A DNA stretch of 64,000 nt from Candidatus Vecturithrix granuli (GTDB taxonomy: Bacteria; Moduliflexota; Moduliflexia; Moduliflexales; Moduliflexaceae), in assembly GCA_000739535.1 (NCBI GenBank), contig DF820478.1:18211-82210 (forward strand), written 5' to 3'. The notes below the pieces were generated by a model. The model was not told the origin of the DNA. It was given only the letters and a program-made list of their open reading frames with translations, and made no database searches. The position numbers and the translations under genes are program-made. Shown here piece after piece: positions 55,307 through 63,976 of this stretch (within the stretch, counting starts at the first letter, position 1; the number at the start of each line of letters is the position of its first letter).

Positions 55307-56101
55307 ATGAAAAATGTGCGATGGAATATGGTCTTAGTGCTTTTAGTCGTCATCTGCGCCAGCGGATTGGCAGCAGCCGAAGAAATTACGATTGTTGGTA
55401 CTGGCAGCGGCACCGCCATTTTGCAGGCGATTGCGGACGCATTCAGCCGTGAGAATCCGGACGTCACGATTATTCTCCCTGAAAGCATCGGTTCAGGCGG
55501 CGGAATTAAAGCGGTTGGCAGAGATGAGTATCTTCTTGGCCGGGTCGCGCGAGATATTCAAGAGAAAGAAAAACCTTACGGTCTGACATACCTGCCGTAT
55601 GCCAAAATTCCGATCGTATTTTACGTCAATAAAAGCGTGACGCTCAAAGATCTTTCAGCGCAGCAGATTTTAGACATTTACAGCGGCAAAATTACAAACT
55701 GGAAAGAGGTTGGCGGCGACGATTTGAATGTGCGCGTGATTACGCGCGAAGAAGGCGATAGTTCGCAGACAATTTTACTGGATTCGTTTCCGGGATTCAA
55801 AGATATCACGATTACACCCAAAGCCAAAACGACATTTAGCGACCCTGAGACCGAAGAAGCTGTTGTCAACACGCCCCAGGTGATTGCCTATGGCCCCTAT
55901 TCCAATGTCAAGCTTCTTGATGTCAACATCTTGACCATTGACGGCAAAAGCCCGACAGAAGCAGACTATCCCTATGTCGGCCCTGCGGGTCTGATTTACA
56001 AAGCGGCCAATTATACCGGCAACATTAAAAAGTTTGTCGAGTTTGTCACTTCTGAGGCTGCCGATGAAGTGATCAAAGAGGCAGGAGGAATTCCATTCTA
56101 G
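55307..56101 (+). CDS. PstS-like periplasmic substrate-binding protein
   Basis: 264 residues. The signal peptide ends near GLAAAEE (1-25). The mature start ITIVGTGSGTAILQAIADAF and the blocks LPYAKIPIVFYVNKSV, LSAQQILDIYSGKITNWKEVGG and REEGDSSQTILLD are typical of PstS-type phosphate-binding proteins. The early part GxGSG..I suggests oxyanion binding. No pstCAB genes are in view. Two chemoreceptors follow on the same strand, so it might serve as their soluble ligand receptor; this is speculative. AGGAGG seven bases before the ATG supports the start. Confidence 0.8.
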   Translation: MKNVRWNMVLVLLVVICASGLAAAEEITIVGTGSGTAILQAIADAFSRENPDVTIILPESIGSGGGIKAVGRDEYLLGRVARDIQEKEKPYGLTYLPYAKIPIVFYVNKSVTLKDLSAQQILDIYSGKITNWKEVGGDDLNVRVITREEGDSSQTILLDSFPGFKDITITPKAKTTFSDPETEEAVVNTPQVIAYGPYSNVKLLDVNILTIDGKSPTEADYPYVGPAGLIYKAANYTGNIKKFVEFVTSEAADEVIKEAGGIPF

Positions 56102-56122
56102 TGCCCTGTCAAGTTATAATTG

Positions 56123-56181
56123 CCGGGTTTGTAGTTCTCGCTTGAGTGAGTTCTTCCGCCTGAAGTCGGAACTACGAACCC
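56123..56181. repeat. GTAGTTCTCGCTT-type palindrome
   Basis: GGGTTTGTAGTTCTCGCTT at the left, GTCGGAACTACGAACCC at the right. A related half (AAGCGAGAACTACAAAC) is at about 29712-29730. It lies between the PstS-like and chemoreceptor genes. Confidence 0.65.
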
Positions 56182-56253
56182 ATCAACTCACCTTGAAAGA
56201 ACCTGATACTTCACCATTTCGCTCTAAATTTTCAGAGAAAAGGATGAGACGGC

Positions 56254-58947
56254 ATGAAAAGCATCAAATACAAAATACTTATCAGTTTTTGCACCATTGC
56301 GGCGATCAGTATTACGGCGTTAGCGATTGTGATTTCAAACAAAATCAGTAATAGCATGACGGCACAAGCCGAACAACTGAGTGCAAATATGACGAATCAA
56401 ATCTATGAAACGCTCAATTTGCCTCACCAGACTTTTGAACTCTTGATGCGGGAAGAAATCCGCCGCAGCGTCAGGGAATTATATGAGAACCCCGTATTTA
56501 TTGCCAATGCTGAAGCAGGTCGCCTCAGTGCTTTAAAAGCTGAACTCGAATCCGCAGCAAAAAAGAATGAATTGGATTTCGCCCTTTTTTTAAATTTAAA
56601 AGCCCAATTACTGGCTTCATTTCCTTCTGATCTGGATGATTTCGAGATTGAAGACTACCTTCACACCTGGGAGGTCGGAGAGTATCTGCACCGAATGGTC
56701 GCAGAACAGTCCGGAGAGGATGCGCCAGTGTGGGACACCTTTACCCGGCAGGATACCCAGGCATTACATGTTCTCAGAGTAGACACGCGGATTTTCCCTG
56801 CTGAGGGCGCGCTCAGCATCGTGGCTGCAAGCATAGTCAAGAATGATTTTGACGAACCCCTGGGCATCTGCCTTGTGGGAAAATTGCTGAATGAGTATGT
56901 GCAACCGCTGGAACAACTGCATAAGATCGCCGGCTACGCCAGCGTTATTTATCTCGACACGATCCCGATTGCTCATGCCGGATTTATCGCTCCTGAGGAT
57001 TCAGCGCACGATCTTGCAACACTCCAAATTCCTTCCGAAATTCAGGAGCGTATCTTGCATAGTTCCGAAAAAAGAATCCATCACACTTTAACCTTTGCTG
57101 GAGTATCCTATCTTTCCGCCTGCTCACCTCTCAAGTCTTTTACCGATGCACAGATCGGCATCCTGTGTATCGGACTGCCTGAATCGCAGATTACAGAGGT
57201 TCAGCAGACCATTCTCTCATCCGGAATTGCCGCAAAACAAGAAGTACAAGCGTGGATTGTGAAAATTGGCGTGGTTTCCTTAGGTTTTTTTGCGCTCGCC
57301 TCGTTCCTGATCGCCGCCAATATTGTCAAACCACTTAGACAACTTACCGCCCGGACGAAAAAACTTGCACTCGGAGATTTTCAGGAAAACCTGCGCGTGA
57401 CGTCCAGAGATGAAATCGGAGAATTGAGTCAGAGCTTGAATGAGGTGATGCACTCATTCCGGGAGATTTCCAAAACTTCCGAAACGATTGCGCTTGGACA
57501 TTTGCAACAGCATGTGGTCCCGCGCTCAGCAGAAGATGTGTTAGGCCGTTCGTTACAATATATGGTAACCTACCTCAGCGAAATGGCGTCTATGGCCGAA
57601 TCTGTGGCCCGGGGTGATTTGACGCACGTCGTTCATCTGCGTTCAAACGGTGATATGCTGGGACAATCGTTCCAGGCAATGACTACAGGTTTGCGATCGT
57701 TGATTGAGCAGATCAAAACCAGTGCGGAACAGTTAACCTCGACTGAAGACGACATCGCATCATTGACAACCCTCAATATTGAGATTGTCAAAAAAGTCCA
57801 TACCGCCATCGCACAAATGACAGCGACAATGATCGAAATGCAAAGCAGCGTCGCCTCGGTGTCGGAAAATATGGATACTCTGAATGCATCAGTTGAAGAA
57901 ACCTCGCTTTCGGCCTCCCAGATGGCAGCTTCTATGGAACATATTGCTTCAAATACTCAGGATTTGACTCATCAGAGTCAGAAAACAATGGAATTCATCA
58001 AACAAGCGATCTGTTCCCTTGAAACCATTATGAAAAGCACGAATACCTCGCAACAGCTCTCCCAGGGAACGATTCAGGATGCTCTTGAAGGCCAGCAAGT
58101 GGTGAAACAGGTGATGGCCAGTATGCAGGCTATTCAGCAGACGATTACTATGGCAGTGGAAGTGATCACTCATTTTGCGCAAAGTTCCCAGGAGATTGAC
58201 ACCATTCTTGAGGTGATTCGAGACATTACTGATCAAACGTCGCTCTTAGCGTTAAACGCCTCAATTATCGCGGCTCAGGCCGGCGAACATGGACGGGGGT
58301 TTGCGGTGGTTGCCGGAGAAATTAAACATCTCTCCACAGGAGTAGCCGCCTCAACAAAAGATATCGCCAGAATCCTTCAAAATCTGCAACAGAATACTAG
58401 CCGGATCGTGCAGGCGGTTCATGAGGGCGCGACAGATGTGAAACTCGGGATGGAGCATACCGTCCATGCGCAAACAACCCTGGAAAAAATCACGACCAGC
58501 GCGGAACGATCATCCTCTATTGTCGCCGAAATTGCAGAGGCTCTGCATGGTCTCACGCTCATTATCCAACAGGTGTTCGCGGCAATGGAACACGTCAATA
58601 CAATGACCACTGACATGACGACCACCATTGATGAACATCAAAACGGAACCATCCAGATTCAACAAGCGATCACGTATATCAATGATATGTCGTTCCAGGT
58701 GAAGCAAGCTTCGGCAGAGCAATTAGCCGGAGTCCGGCACGTACTTGACGCAGCGCAGGATGTTGTCATGCTGATGGATCATAATTTGGAAAGCTCGCAG
58801 CAAGTTGTACAGGTTACGAAAGAGTTATCAGCACAGGCCGATCTTTTATCCCATTCAGTTGATCGGTTTAAGCTGACATCTGAGACCCAAAGGGTAAATC
58901 CCGTGCTTGCGCCTCAACATGCTCAACAAGCGGAAGGACATTCATGA
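56254..58947 (+). CDS. Methyl-accepting chemotaxis protein
   Basis: 897 residues. Membrane helix 1 (about 8-28), a periplasmic sensor (about 30-325), membrane helix 2 (about 330-352), then HAMP (IVKPLRQLTARTKKLALGDFQ) and a second HAMP-like unit (about 440-475). The signalling domain contains the hairpin tip DITDQTSLLALNASIIAAQAGEHGRGFAVVAGEIKHLS (about 655-692), where the usual IEAARAGE reads IIAAQAGE. The ectodomain closely resembles that of the next gene (LNLPHQTFE..MREEI; FPSDLDD..EDYL), so the sensors are duplicates. It would report an extracellular signal to CheA and CheW. GGATGAGA precedes the ATG. Confidence 0.9.
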   Translation: MKSIKYKILISFCTIAAISITALAIVISNKISNSMTAQAEQLSANMTNQIYETLNLPHQTFELLMREEIRRSVRELYENPVFIANAEAGRLSALKAELESAAKKNELDFALFLNLKAQLLASFPSDLDDFEIEDYLHTWEVGEYLHRMVAEQSGEDAPVWDTFTRQDTQALHVLRVDTRIFPAEGALSIVAASIVKNDFDEPLGICLVGKLLNEYVQPLEQLHKIAGYASVIYLDTIPIAHAGFIAPEDSAHDLATLQIPSEIQERILHSSEKRIHHTLTFAGVSYLSACSPLKSFTDAQIGILCIGLPESQITEVQQTILSSGIAAKQEVQAWIVKIGVVSLGFFALASFLIAANIVKPLRQLTARTKKLALGDFQENLRVTSRDEIGELSQSLNEVMHSFREISKTSETIALGHLQQHVVPRSAEDVLGRSLQYMVTYLSEMASMAESVARGDLTHVVHLRSNGDMLGQSFQAMTTGLRSLIEQIKTSAEQLTSTEDDIASLTTLNIEIVKKVHTAIAQMTATMIEMQSSVASVSENMDTLNASVEETSLSASQMAASMEHIASNTQDLTHQSQKTMEFIKQAICSLETIMKSTNTSQQLSQGTIQDALEGQQVVKQVMASMQAIQQTITMAVEVITHFAQSSQEIDTILEVIRDITDQTSLLALNASIIAAQAGEHGRGFAVVAGEIKHLSTGVAASTKDIARILQNLQQNTSRIVQAVHEGATDVKLGMEHTVHAQTTLEKITTSAERSSSIVAEIAEALHGLTLIIQQVFAAMEHVNTMTTDMTTTIDEHQNGTIQIQQAITYINDMSFQVKQASAEQLAGVRHVLDAAQDVVMLMDHNLESSQQVVQVTKELSAQADLLSHSVDRFKLTSETQRVNPVLAPQHAQQAEGHS

Positions 58948-58986
58948 ATCTCAGAGTTGTCATGAGCGGCCGCTCACCCGACGCAA

Positions 58987-59068
58987 TGAAAATATGATGT
59001 AGTGCGAAACTCCAGTTTCGCGGCTGTCAACAATGCGCGAAACTGGAGTTTCGCACTACATTTTCATA
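58987..59068. repeat. Palindromic repeat family D, copy 2
   Basis: ATGTAGTGCGAAACTCCAG and CTGGAGTTTCGCACTACAT are exact complements, with TGAAAAT and ATTTTCA outside. It lies between the two chemoreceptor genes and matches 15184-15275. Confidence 0.85.
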
Positions 59069-59081
59069 GGAAGAAAGGCGT

Positions 59082-61019
59082 ATGAAAAGCATTACTCATA
59101 AAATGCTTGTGAGTTTTGGATTAACCGCATTCGCCAGTATTCTCCTGGTTGGAGTTGTGGTATTTGCTCGAATTACAGAGAATATTTCTCGTCAGACAAC
59201 CCATCTGACAGCCGAGATGACTGCCCAGATGAACGCCAGCCTGAACCTGCCTCACCAGACTTTTGAAGTTATGCTTCGTGAGGAGATTCAGCGCGACGCG
59301 CGTGAACTCTGTATGAGTTCGATCGTGATGAATCATGTTGAATCCGGTCGAATTAAGGCGTTAGGATCTGAACTACACCACATTGCCACAGCATTAGGTT
59401 TAGACTATGCCGTGTTAATAAATCTTGACGGCCGGATTCTCACCTCGTTTCCGTCTCCGATTGACGATCTTGTCGTGGAACAATATCTCAGCGATTGGGA
59501 ATTCGCAAAGTACGTCCTGGGGCTGTTAAATATGGATTCTCAGACTCCCTCCGATGTGCTTTATACGTTGACATTTCTTAGCCCTTCGATCCTCAATGCA
59601 CTGCGCATCAATGACCAGGACACGCCAGAAAAAGGGACGCTCAGTATTGTTGCCGCCGGGTTTATCAAAAATGACTTTGATGAACTCCTGGGCATTGGAA
59701 TCGTCGGACATGTCTTAAATCGGCATAAGCAGCATCTCCAAAATGTCCACACGATCGGAGGGTATGCCAGCGTCATCTATCTCGATACAACCGCCATTGC
59801 TCAGGCAGGTTTTGACGAGATCCTCGGAGAAGAGCACGATCTCTCTCTGCTGCAAATCTCCCCTGAAATCCAGGCGGCTGTTTACCAGGCTTCCGATAAA
59901 GTCAATCAAATGCTCACATTTGCCGGAAATCGTTATCTGACTTCCTGTTCTACCTTGCAATCGTTTAGTCAAACTAAAATCGGGATGTTCTGCGTTGGGC
60001 TGCCTGAAAGTCGAATTATTCAGGCTCAGAACACGATCCGTTCCACAAGCATGGCCATGCGCAAAAATGTGCAGACCTGGATTATTGGCATCGGAGGGGC
60101 ATCAATTCTCATTTTCCTCTTGCTTTCATGGCGGATTGCGATCAAAATGGTGACCCCGCTGAAGCAACTTGCCTTATTGACGCAGCAATTTACCGCGGGC
60201 GATTTGCGCCAAAAAGCACTGGTGACTTCTCGGGATGAAATCGGGCAGTTAGCCGCAGCGTTCAATATCATGCTCGCTCAAATGGGCCATATCATTGAAA
60301 GGGTCAGATCAGTTGCCAGTAATGTCGTTGCCGGAACTGAACGACTGAATGCCCGCTCACAGCAGATGGCAGAGGGAGCAACCGAACAGGCAGCCTCAGC
60401 GGAAGAAGTCTCGTCATCCATGGAACAGATGGCCGCCAACTTTCTGCAAAATGCGAAAAACGCCCATCAGACGGAAAAAATTGCGGTCCAGGCCGCCAGG
60501 GATGCGCAGGAAAGCAGTCAGATCGTCGCCCAAACGGTTACGGCAATCCAGGCGATTTCACAGAAAATCTCGATCGTGAATGATATTGCCCGCCAGACCA
60601 AGTTATTATCGCTAAATGCGAAGATTGAAGCGGCGCGGGCGCAAGAGTATGGCCAGGGTTTTAACGTCGTTGCGTCAGAAGTGCGCGCCCTCGCTGAATG
60701 GAGTCAAAATGCTTCTGAAGAGATTAATCAGTTAGCAAATTCGAATATCGCCATCGCTGAGAAAGCCAAAGAACATCTGGCAAAACTTGTGCAGGCGATT
60801 GAACAAACAACGCTCTTGATTCAGGAAATCAGCCTGGCAAGCAATGAGCAGCAGATAGGCACTGAACACATCAATAAGGCCATTCACTTATTAAATCAGG
60901 TGATTCAGCAAAATACTTCGACGGCTATAGATGTCGCGGGTACTGCGACAGAATTGTCGAATCAGGCCAAAGAACTCTCCGAGACAATCGCATTTTTCAA
61001 AATTACTGAGTCACTTTAG
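59082..61019 (+). CDS. Methyl-accepting chemotaxis protein
   Basis: 645 residues. Membrane helix 1 (about 9-29), ectodomain (about 30-330) homologous to the preceding receptor (LNLPHQTFEVMLREEI, INLDGRILTSFPS, GYASVIYLDTTAIA), membrane helix 2 (about 335-355), HAMP (VTPLKQLALLTQQFTAGDL) and a signalling domain with the tip NDIARQTKLLSLNAKIEAARAQEYGQGFNVVASEVRALAEWS. It is about 250 residues shorter than its neighbour because it lacks the extra HAMP and cytoplasmic spacer. AGAAAGG precedes the ATG. Confidence 0.9.
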   Translation: MKSITHKMLVSFGLTAFASILLVGVVVFARITENISRQTTHLTAEMTAQMNASLNLPHQTFEVMLREEIQRDARELCMSSIVMNHVESGRIKALGSELHHIATALGLDYAVLINLDGRILTSFPSPIDDLVVEQYLSDWEFAKYVLGLLNMDSQTPSDVLYTLTFLSPSILNALRINDQDTPEKGTLSIVAAGFIKNDFDELLGIGIVGHVLNRHKQHLQNVHTIGGYASVIYLDTTAIAQAGFDEILGEEHDLSLLQISPEIQAAVYQASDKVNQMLTFAGNRYLTSCSTLQSFSQTKIGMFCVGLPESRIIQAQNTIRSTSMAMRKNVQTWIIGIGGASILIFLLLSWRIAIKMVTPLKQLALLTQQFTAGDLRQKALVTSRDEIGQLAAAFNIMLAQMGHIIERVRSVASNVVAGTERLNARSQQMAEGATEQAASAEEVSSSMEQMAANFLQNAKNAHQTEKIAVQAARDAQESSQIVAQTVTAIQAISQKISIVNDIARQTKLLSLNAKIEAARAQEYGQGFNVVASEVRALAEWSQNASEEINQLANSNIAIAEKAKEHLAKLVQAIEQTTLLIQEISLASNEQQIGTEHINKAIHLLNQVIQQNTSTAIDVAGTATELSNQAKELSETIAFFKITESL

Positions 61020-61034
61020 AGGCAGGTCAATGCG

Positions 61035-62279
61035 CTACACCAGGTGCTTGTAATACATGTCGTCATCCGAAACCACGCGGTAATCAAAGCCGATGGTATC
61101 CAGTTTTTTAATCAAGATCGCATAATCATCTCTGTTTGCCAATTCAATTCCGACTAAAGCCGGACCTTTTTCCGCATTGGTCTTTTTGATATATTCAAAG
61201 CGTACGATGTCATCATTCGGGCCAAGGGCTTCTTCCAGGAATGTTCGCAATTGTCCCGGTTTTTGAGCGAAATTGATAATGAAATAATGTTTCAAACCTT
61301 CATAGCGCAGGCTTTTCTCCATAATTTCAGGATAGCGCAGAATGTCGTTATTCCCGCCGCTGATCACACAGACCACCGTTTTGCCGCGAATGCGATAGGC
61401 CGCAAAATCCAACGCCGCCACTGACAAAGCCCCGGCGGGTTCAGCAATGATCCCTTCATTCTGATACAATTCGATCATTGTAGTGCAGACTTTGCCTTCA
61501 GGCACAGTCATGACTTCGGCCGCATAGTTTCTGAACACCTCGAAGGTTTTGTCGCCGATTTGACGAACGGCGGCTCCATCCACAAAAGTATCAATATGGT
61601 GTAGGGTCACCAGCCGATTGGTTTTTAAGGATTCATACATGGCCGGAGCGCCGAGCGGTTCCACGCCAATATAATGCAGCGGCGGGTTTTTCTCTTTGAG
61701 ATAAATCATGCACCCAGACGCCAATCCTCCGCCGCCAACCGCGGAAAACATGAAGTCAAGCTTGCCTTCAAGCTGTTCATGAATTTCTTTCGCAACCGTC
61801 CCCTGCCCGGCAATTACAAGGTCGTCATTAAAGGGATGGACAAAGACAGCCTGCTGGGCCTCGCGAAATTTTTCCGCTTCCAGATAGGAATCATCAAAGG
61901 TTTCGCCGTGAAGCACGACCTGAACATAGTTCGCTCCGAACTTTTTGACTTTTTCAACCTTTTGCCGCGGAGTAATACGCGGCATAAAAATGGTGCCCTG
62001 AATCTGGAGCGCGGCACAGCTATACGCCACGCCCTGGGCATGATTACCGGCGCTGGCGCACACAATTCCCCTGGCTCTTTCATCTTCATTCAATGACGCA
62101 ATTTTGTTGTAAGCCCCCCGAATTTTAAAGGATCGTACTTCTTGCAAATCTTCGCGTTTGAAAAAAATATTGGCCTGATATTTTTCTGATAAACGCTTTG
62201 AAAGTTCTAAAGGGGTATGTTTGACGACAAATTTTAACCGCTCTGCGGCTTCTTCAATCGCTTGAATGGTCACTGCCAT
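61035..62279 (-). CDS. ilvA: Threonine ammonia-lyase (threonine deaminase)
   Basis: 414 residues. The PLP lysine is in REDLQEVRSFKIRGAYNKI (about 52), the glycine-rich/asparagine loop is CASAGNHAQGVAYSC and the phosphate loop is FSAVGGGGLASG (about 180). A C-terminal ACT-like regulatory domain follows (about 330-414; FEYIKKTNAEKGPALVGIELANRDDY). The length and single regulatory domain match the Bacillus-type biosynthetic enzyme, which makes 2-oxobutanoate for isoleucine. AGGATAA lies upstream of the ATG. It is convergent with the chemoreceptor gene. Confidence 0.92.
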   Translation of the reverse strand: MAVTIQAIEEAAERLKFVVKHTPLELSKRLSEKYQANIFFKREDLQEVRSFKIRGAYNKIASLNEDERARGIVCASAGNHAQGVAYSCAALQIQGTIFMPRITPRQKVEKVKKFGANYVQVVLHGETFDDSYLEAEKFREAQQAVFVHPFNDDLVIAGQGTVAKEIHEQLEGKLDFMFSAVGGGGLASGCMIYLKEKNPPLHYIGVEPLGAPAMYESLKTNRLVTLHHIDTFVDGAAVRQIGDKTFEVFRNYAAEVMTVPEGKVCTTMIELYQNEGIIAEPAGALSVAALDFAAYRIRGKTVVCVISGGNNDILRYPEIMEKSLRYEGLKHYFIINFAQKPGQLRTFLEEALGPNDDIVRFEYIKKTNAEKGPALVGIELANRDDYAILIKKLDTIGFDYRVVSDDDMYYKHLV

Positions 62280-62716
62280 TGTAGTTATCCTGTCAAAGCT
62301 GGAGCGCGTCTATCATTATTTTCTTGATGTGAGAGACACTCCGCTCTCGACGTATAAGATTCTTTGGGTGTTATGGGAAAGAAAACAGCAAATCAAGCAG
62401 TGACTCGTCTCAGGAAATTTTGTCAACAAAAAATCGGAAAGAGAGCGGAGGAGTTTGAGAAAAAAATAAAAATATCTTTCCTCAAATTCCCACCTGCAAT
62501 AATAAGTACTCTATTCAAGTGAAATTACAAGAATAACGATTCGATAGTTTATCTCCTGATAATTTTCTTTTTGCCCTTGACAATTTACAGAAACGTATAT
62601 ATCTTAAAAGTTAGTATTTGGTTTTATGGGTATGTTAACGTTGTTATGAGATATTTTAAGTTATACATGATTGCGTAAAATTGACGATTACGCGATCACA
62701 AATACGAGGTGATAGT
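62280..62716 (+). promoter_or_regulatory. AT-rich promoter region for the 67-aa gene and mosB
   Basis: No gene is visible in these 437 bases. TTGACA at 62577-62582 and TATATC at about 62598-62603 (15-base spacing) form a candidate promoter. GCGTAA (62673-62678) and TTACGC (62688-62693) form an inverted repeat just before the 67-aa gene and could be an operator. No known metal-regulator site (for example a ModE box) was identified. Confidence 0.35.
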
Positions 62717-62920
62717 ATGGCAGGGAAAGTGTTTTATCGGGAGCGAAGAAAATTGCAAGATGGAGCTAAAACTCCAAGATACAGAATTGTTGCGGTCTCT
62801 GGGGTCGATCTGAAAGTATTTGCTGAGCATCTGCGTAAAAGTGAGCTTGAACATCTGGCTCGTGAAGTGGGCGCAGATCTGGTTGAACTTGAACGCGGCC
62901 CCAAACATGCGACGACGTGA
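62717..62920 (+). CDS. Unknown 67-residue protein upstream of the molybdenum storage gene
   Basis: Not assigned to a family. A basic N-terminus (KVFYRERRKLQDGAKTPRYR), a short beta-like stretch (RIVAVSGVDLKVF) and a helix (HLRKSELEHLAREVGADLVEL) are visible. GAGGTGATA precedes the ATG at 62717; the longer frame to 62681 lacks a binding site. It is co-directional with mosB, separated by two strong hairpins in 137 bases. A role with the Mo-storage protein is possible from position only. Confidence 0.6.
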   Translation: MAGKVFYRERRKLQDGAKTPRYRIVAVSGVDLKVFAEHLRKSELEHLAREVGADLVELERGPKHATT

Positions 62921-62942
62921 TGGGGAAACGTGTGAGCATCCG

Positions 62943-62977
62943 AAAAACCAGGTTTCTTCAAGAAACCTGGTTTTTTG
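62943..62977 (+). terminator. Hairpin 1 before mosB (family F)
   Basis: AAAACCAGGTTTCTT and AAGAAACCTGGTTTTTT form a perfect stem with a T-run on the plus strand, so it can act as an intrinsic terminator after the 67-aa gene. The same core recurs at 63006-63037. Confidence 0.75.
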
Positions 62978-63005
62978 TAAGGGGCGAAATCTGGAGAGCA
63001 TCTTG

Positions 63006-63037
63006 AAAACCAGGTTTCCTCAAGAAACCTGGTTTTT
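63006..63037 (+). terminator. Hairpin 2 before mosB (family F)
   Basis: AAAACCAGGTTTC and GAAACCTGGTTTTT, a near duplicate of hairpin 1, ending 14 bases before the mosB ribosome binding site. Together the pair might attenuate mosB expression. Confidence 0.65.
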
Positions 63038-63057
63038 GTGCAAAAGGAGAAGTTAAT

Positions 63058-63888
63058 ATGGCATTAGTGCGTGAAAAAGACGGGAAACGGCTGCATGTCA
63101 AAAGTCAATTAATGGGGGAAAGTCTGGTCAGTAAACAGTTTATTGAAAGCCTGCATATCGCTCCGCAGCAACGCTTGTTTCCTGATGTGTGTTTGATGAA
63201 GATCGGAGGACAATCAATTTGTGACCGCGGTGCAAAAGCCTTACCCGGCCTTATTGAAGAAATTATTGAAAATCGTAAACAACACAAAATGTTGATTACC
63301 GCCGGCGGAGGCACTCGCAGTCGTCATATTTACACAATTGGTTTAGAATTAGGTATGCCAACCGGGGTGATTGCGAAATTTGGCAGTGCGATTTCCGAGC
63401 AAAATGCATTGATGATCGCGATTCTGCTGAATCAGTGGGGCGGGATTCAGATTTCGCACCATGATCTGGCGAAACTTCCCACCTATTTTACCGAAGACAT
63501 TATTCCGGTGATGCACGGTATGCCGCCTTATGATTATTATGCCATCCGTCCGGCGAAGGGCCGGATTCCAATTCATCGCACTGATGTGGGCACGATTCTG
63601 CTGGCGGATTTATTGGGAACAAAAACGATCGTTTTCATTAAAGATGAAAAGGGCTTATATACTGAAGACCCGAAGAAGAATTCGGACGCCGAATTCATTC
63701 CTGAAATCGGCGCAAAAGATTTGATGGAGCGGGATTTGGATGATTTAGCCATTGAACGCCCCTGTCTGGAAATTATCCAGAACAGCGAAGTGATTGACAG
63801 GATTCAGATTATCAACGGCCTGGAACGCGGCAACCTGACCAAAGCCCTGAACGGCGAACATGTCGGCACAATCATTTACCGGCAGTAA
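63058..63888 (+). CDS. mosB: Molybdenum storage protein subunit (MosB-like), amino acid kinase fold
   Basis: 276 residues. The start of the kinase fold is LMKIGGQSICDRGAKALPGLIEEI (about 47-70), followed by MLITAGGGTRSRHIYTIGLELGMPTGVIAKFGS. The segments GMPPYDYY, IHRTDVGTILLADLLG, FIKDEKGLYTEDP and NGLERGNLTKALNGEHVGTII match the beta subunit of the Azotobacter MoSto complex. That protein uses ATP to pack molybdate or tungstate as polyoxoanions inside an alpha3-beta3 cage. UMP kinase is the next closest relative but lacks these segments. AAAGGAG lies before the ATG. A MosA partner is not present in the 112 bases that remain; it may follow outside the window, or this may form a homo-oligomer. 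Confidence 0.85.
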   Translation: MALVREKDGKRLHVKSQLMGESLVSKQFIESLHIAPQQRLFPDVCLMKIGGQSICDRGAKALPGLIEEIIENRKQHKMLITAGGGTRSRHIYTIGLELGMPTGVIAKFGSAISEQNALMIAILLNQWGGIQISHHDLAKLPTYFTEDIIPVMHGMPPYDYYAIRPAKGRIPIHRTDVGTILLADLLGTKTIVFIKDEKGLYTEDPKKNSDAEFIPEIGAKDLMERDLDDLAIERPCLEIIQNSEVIDRIQIINGLERGNLTKALNGEHVGTIIYRQ

Positions 63889-63976
63889 GTTTGGAAAACT
63901 CCTGAACTGATTGAATGTCTTCGGGTATTTGGGGCGATATACTCCAATAACCCACCCCTGTCCCTCCCTTGACAGA

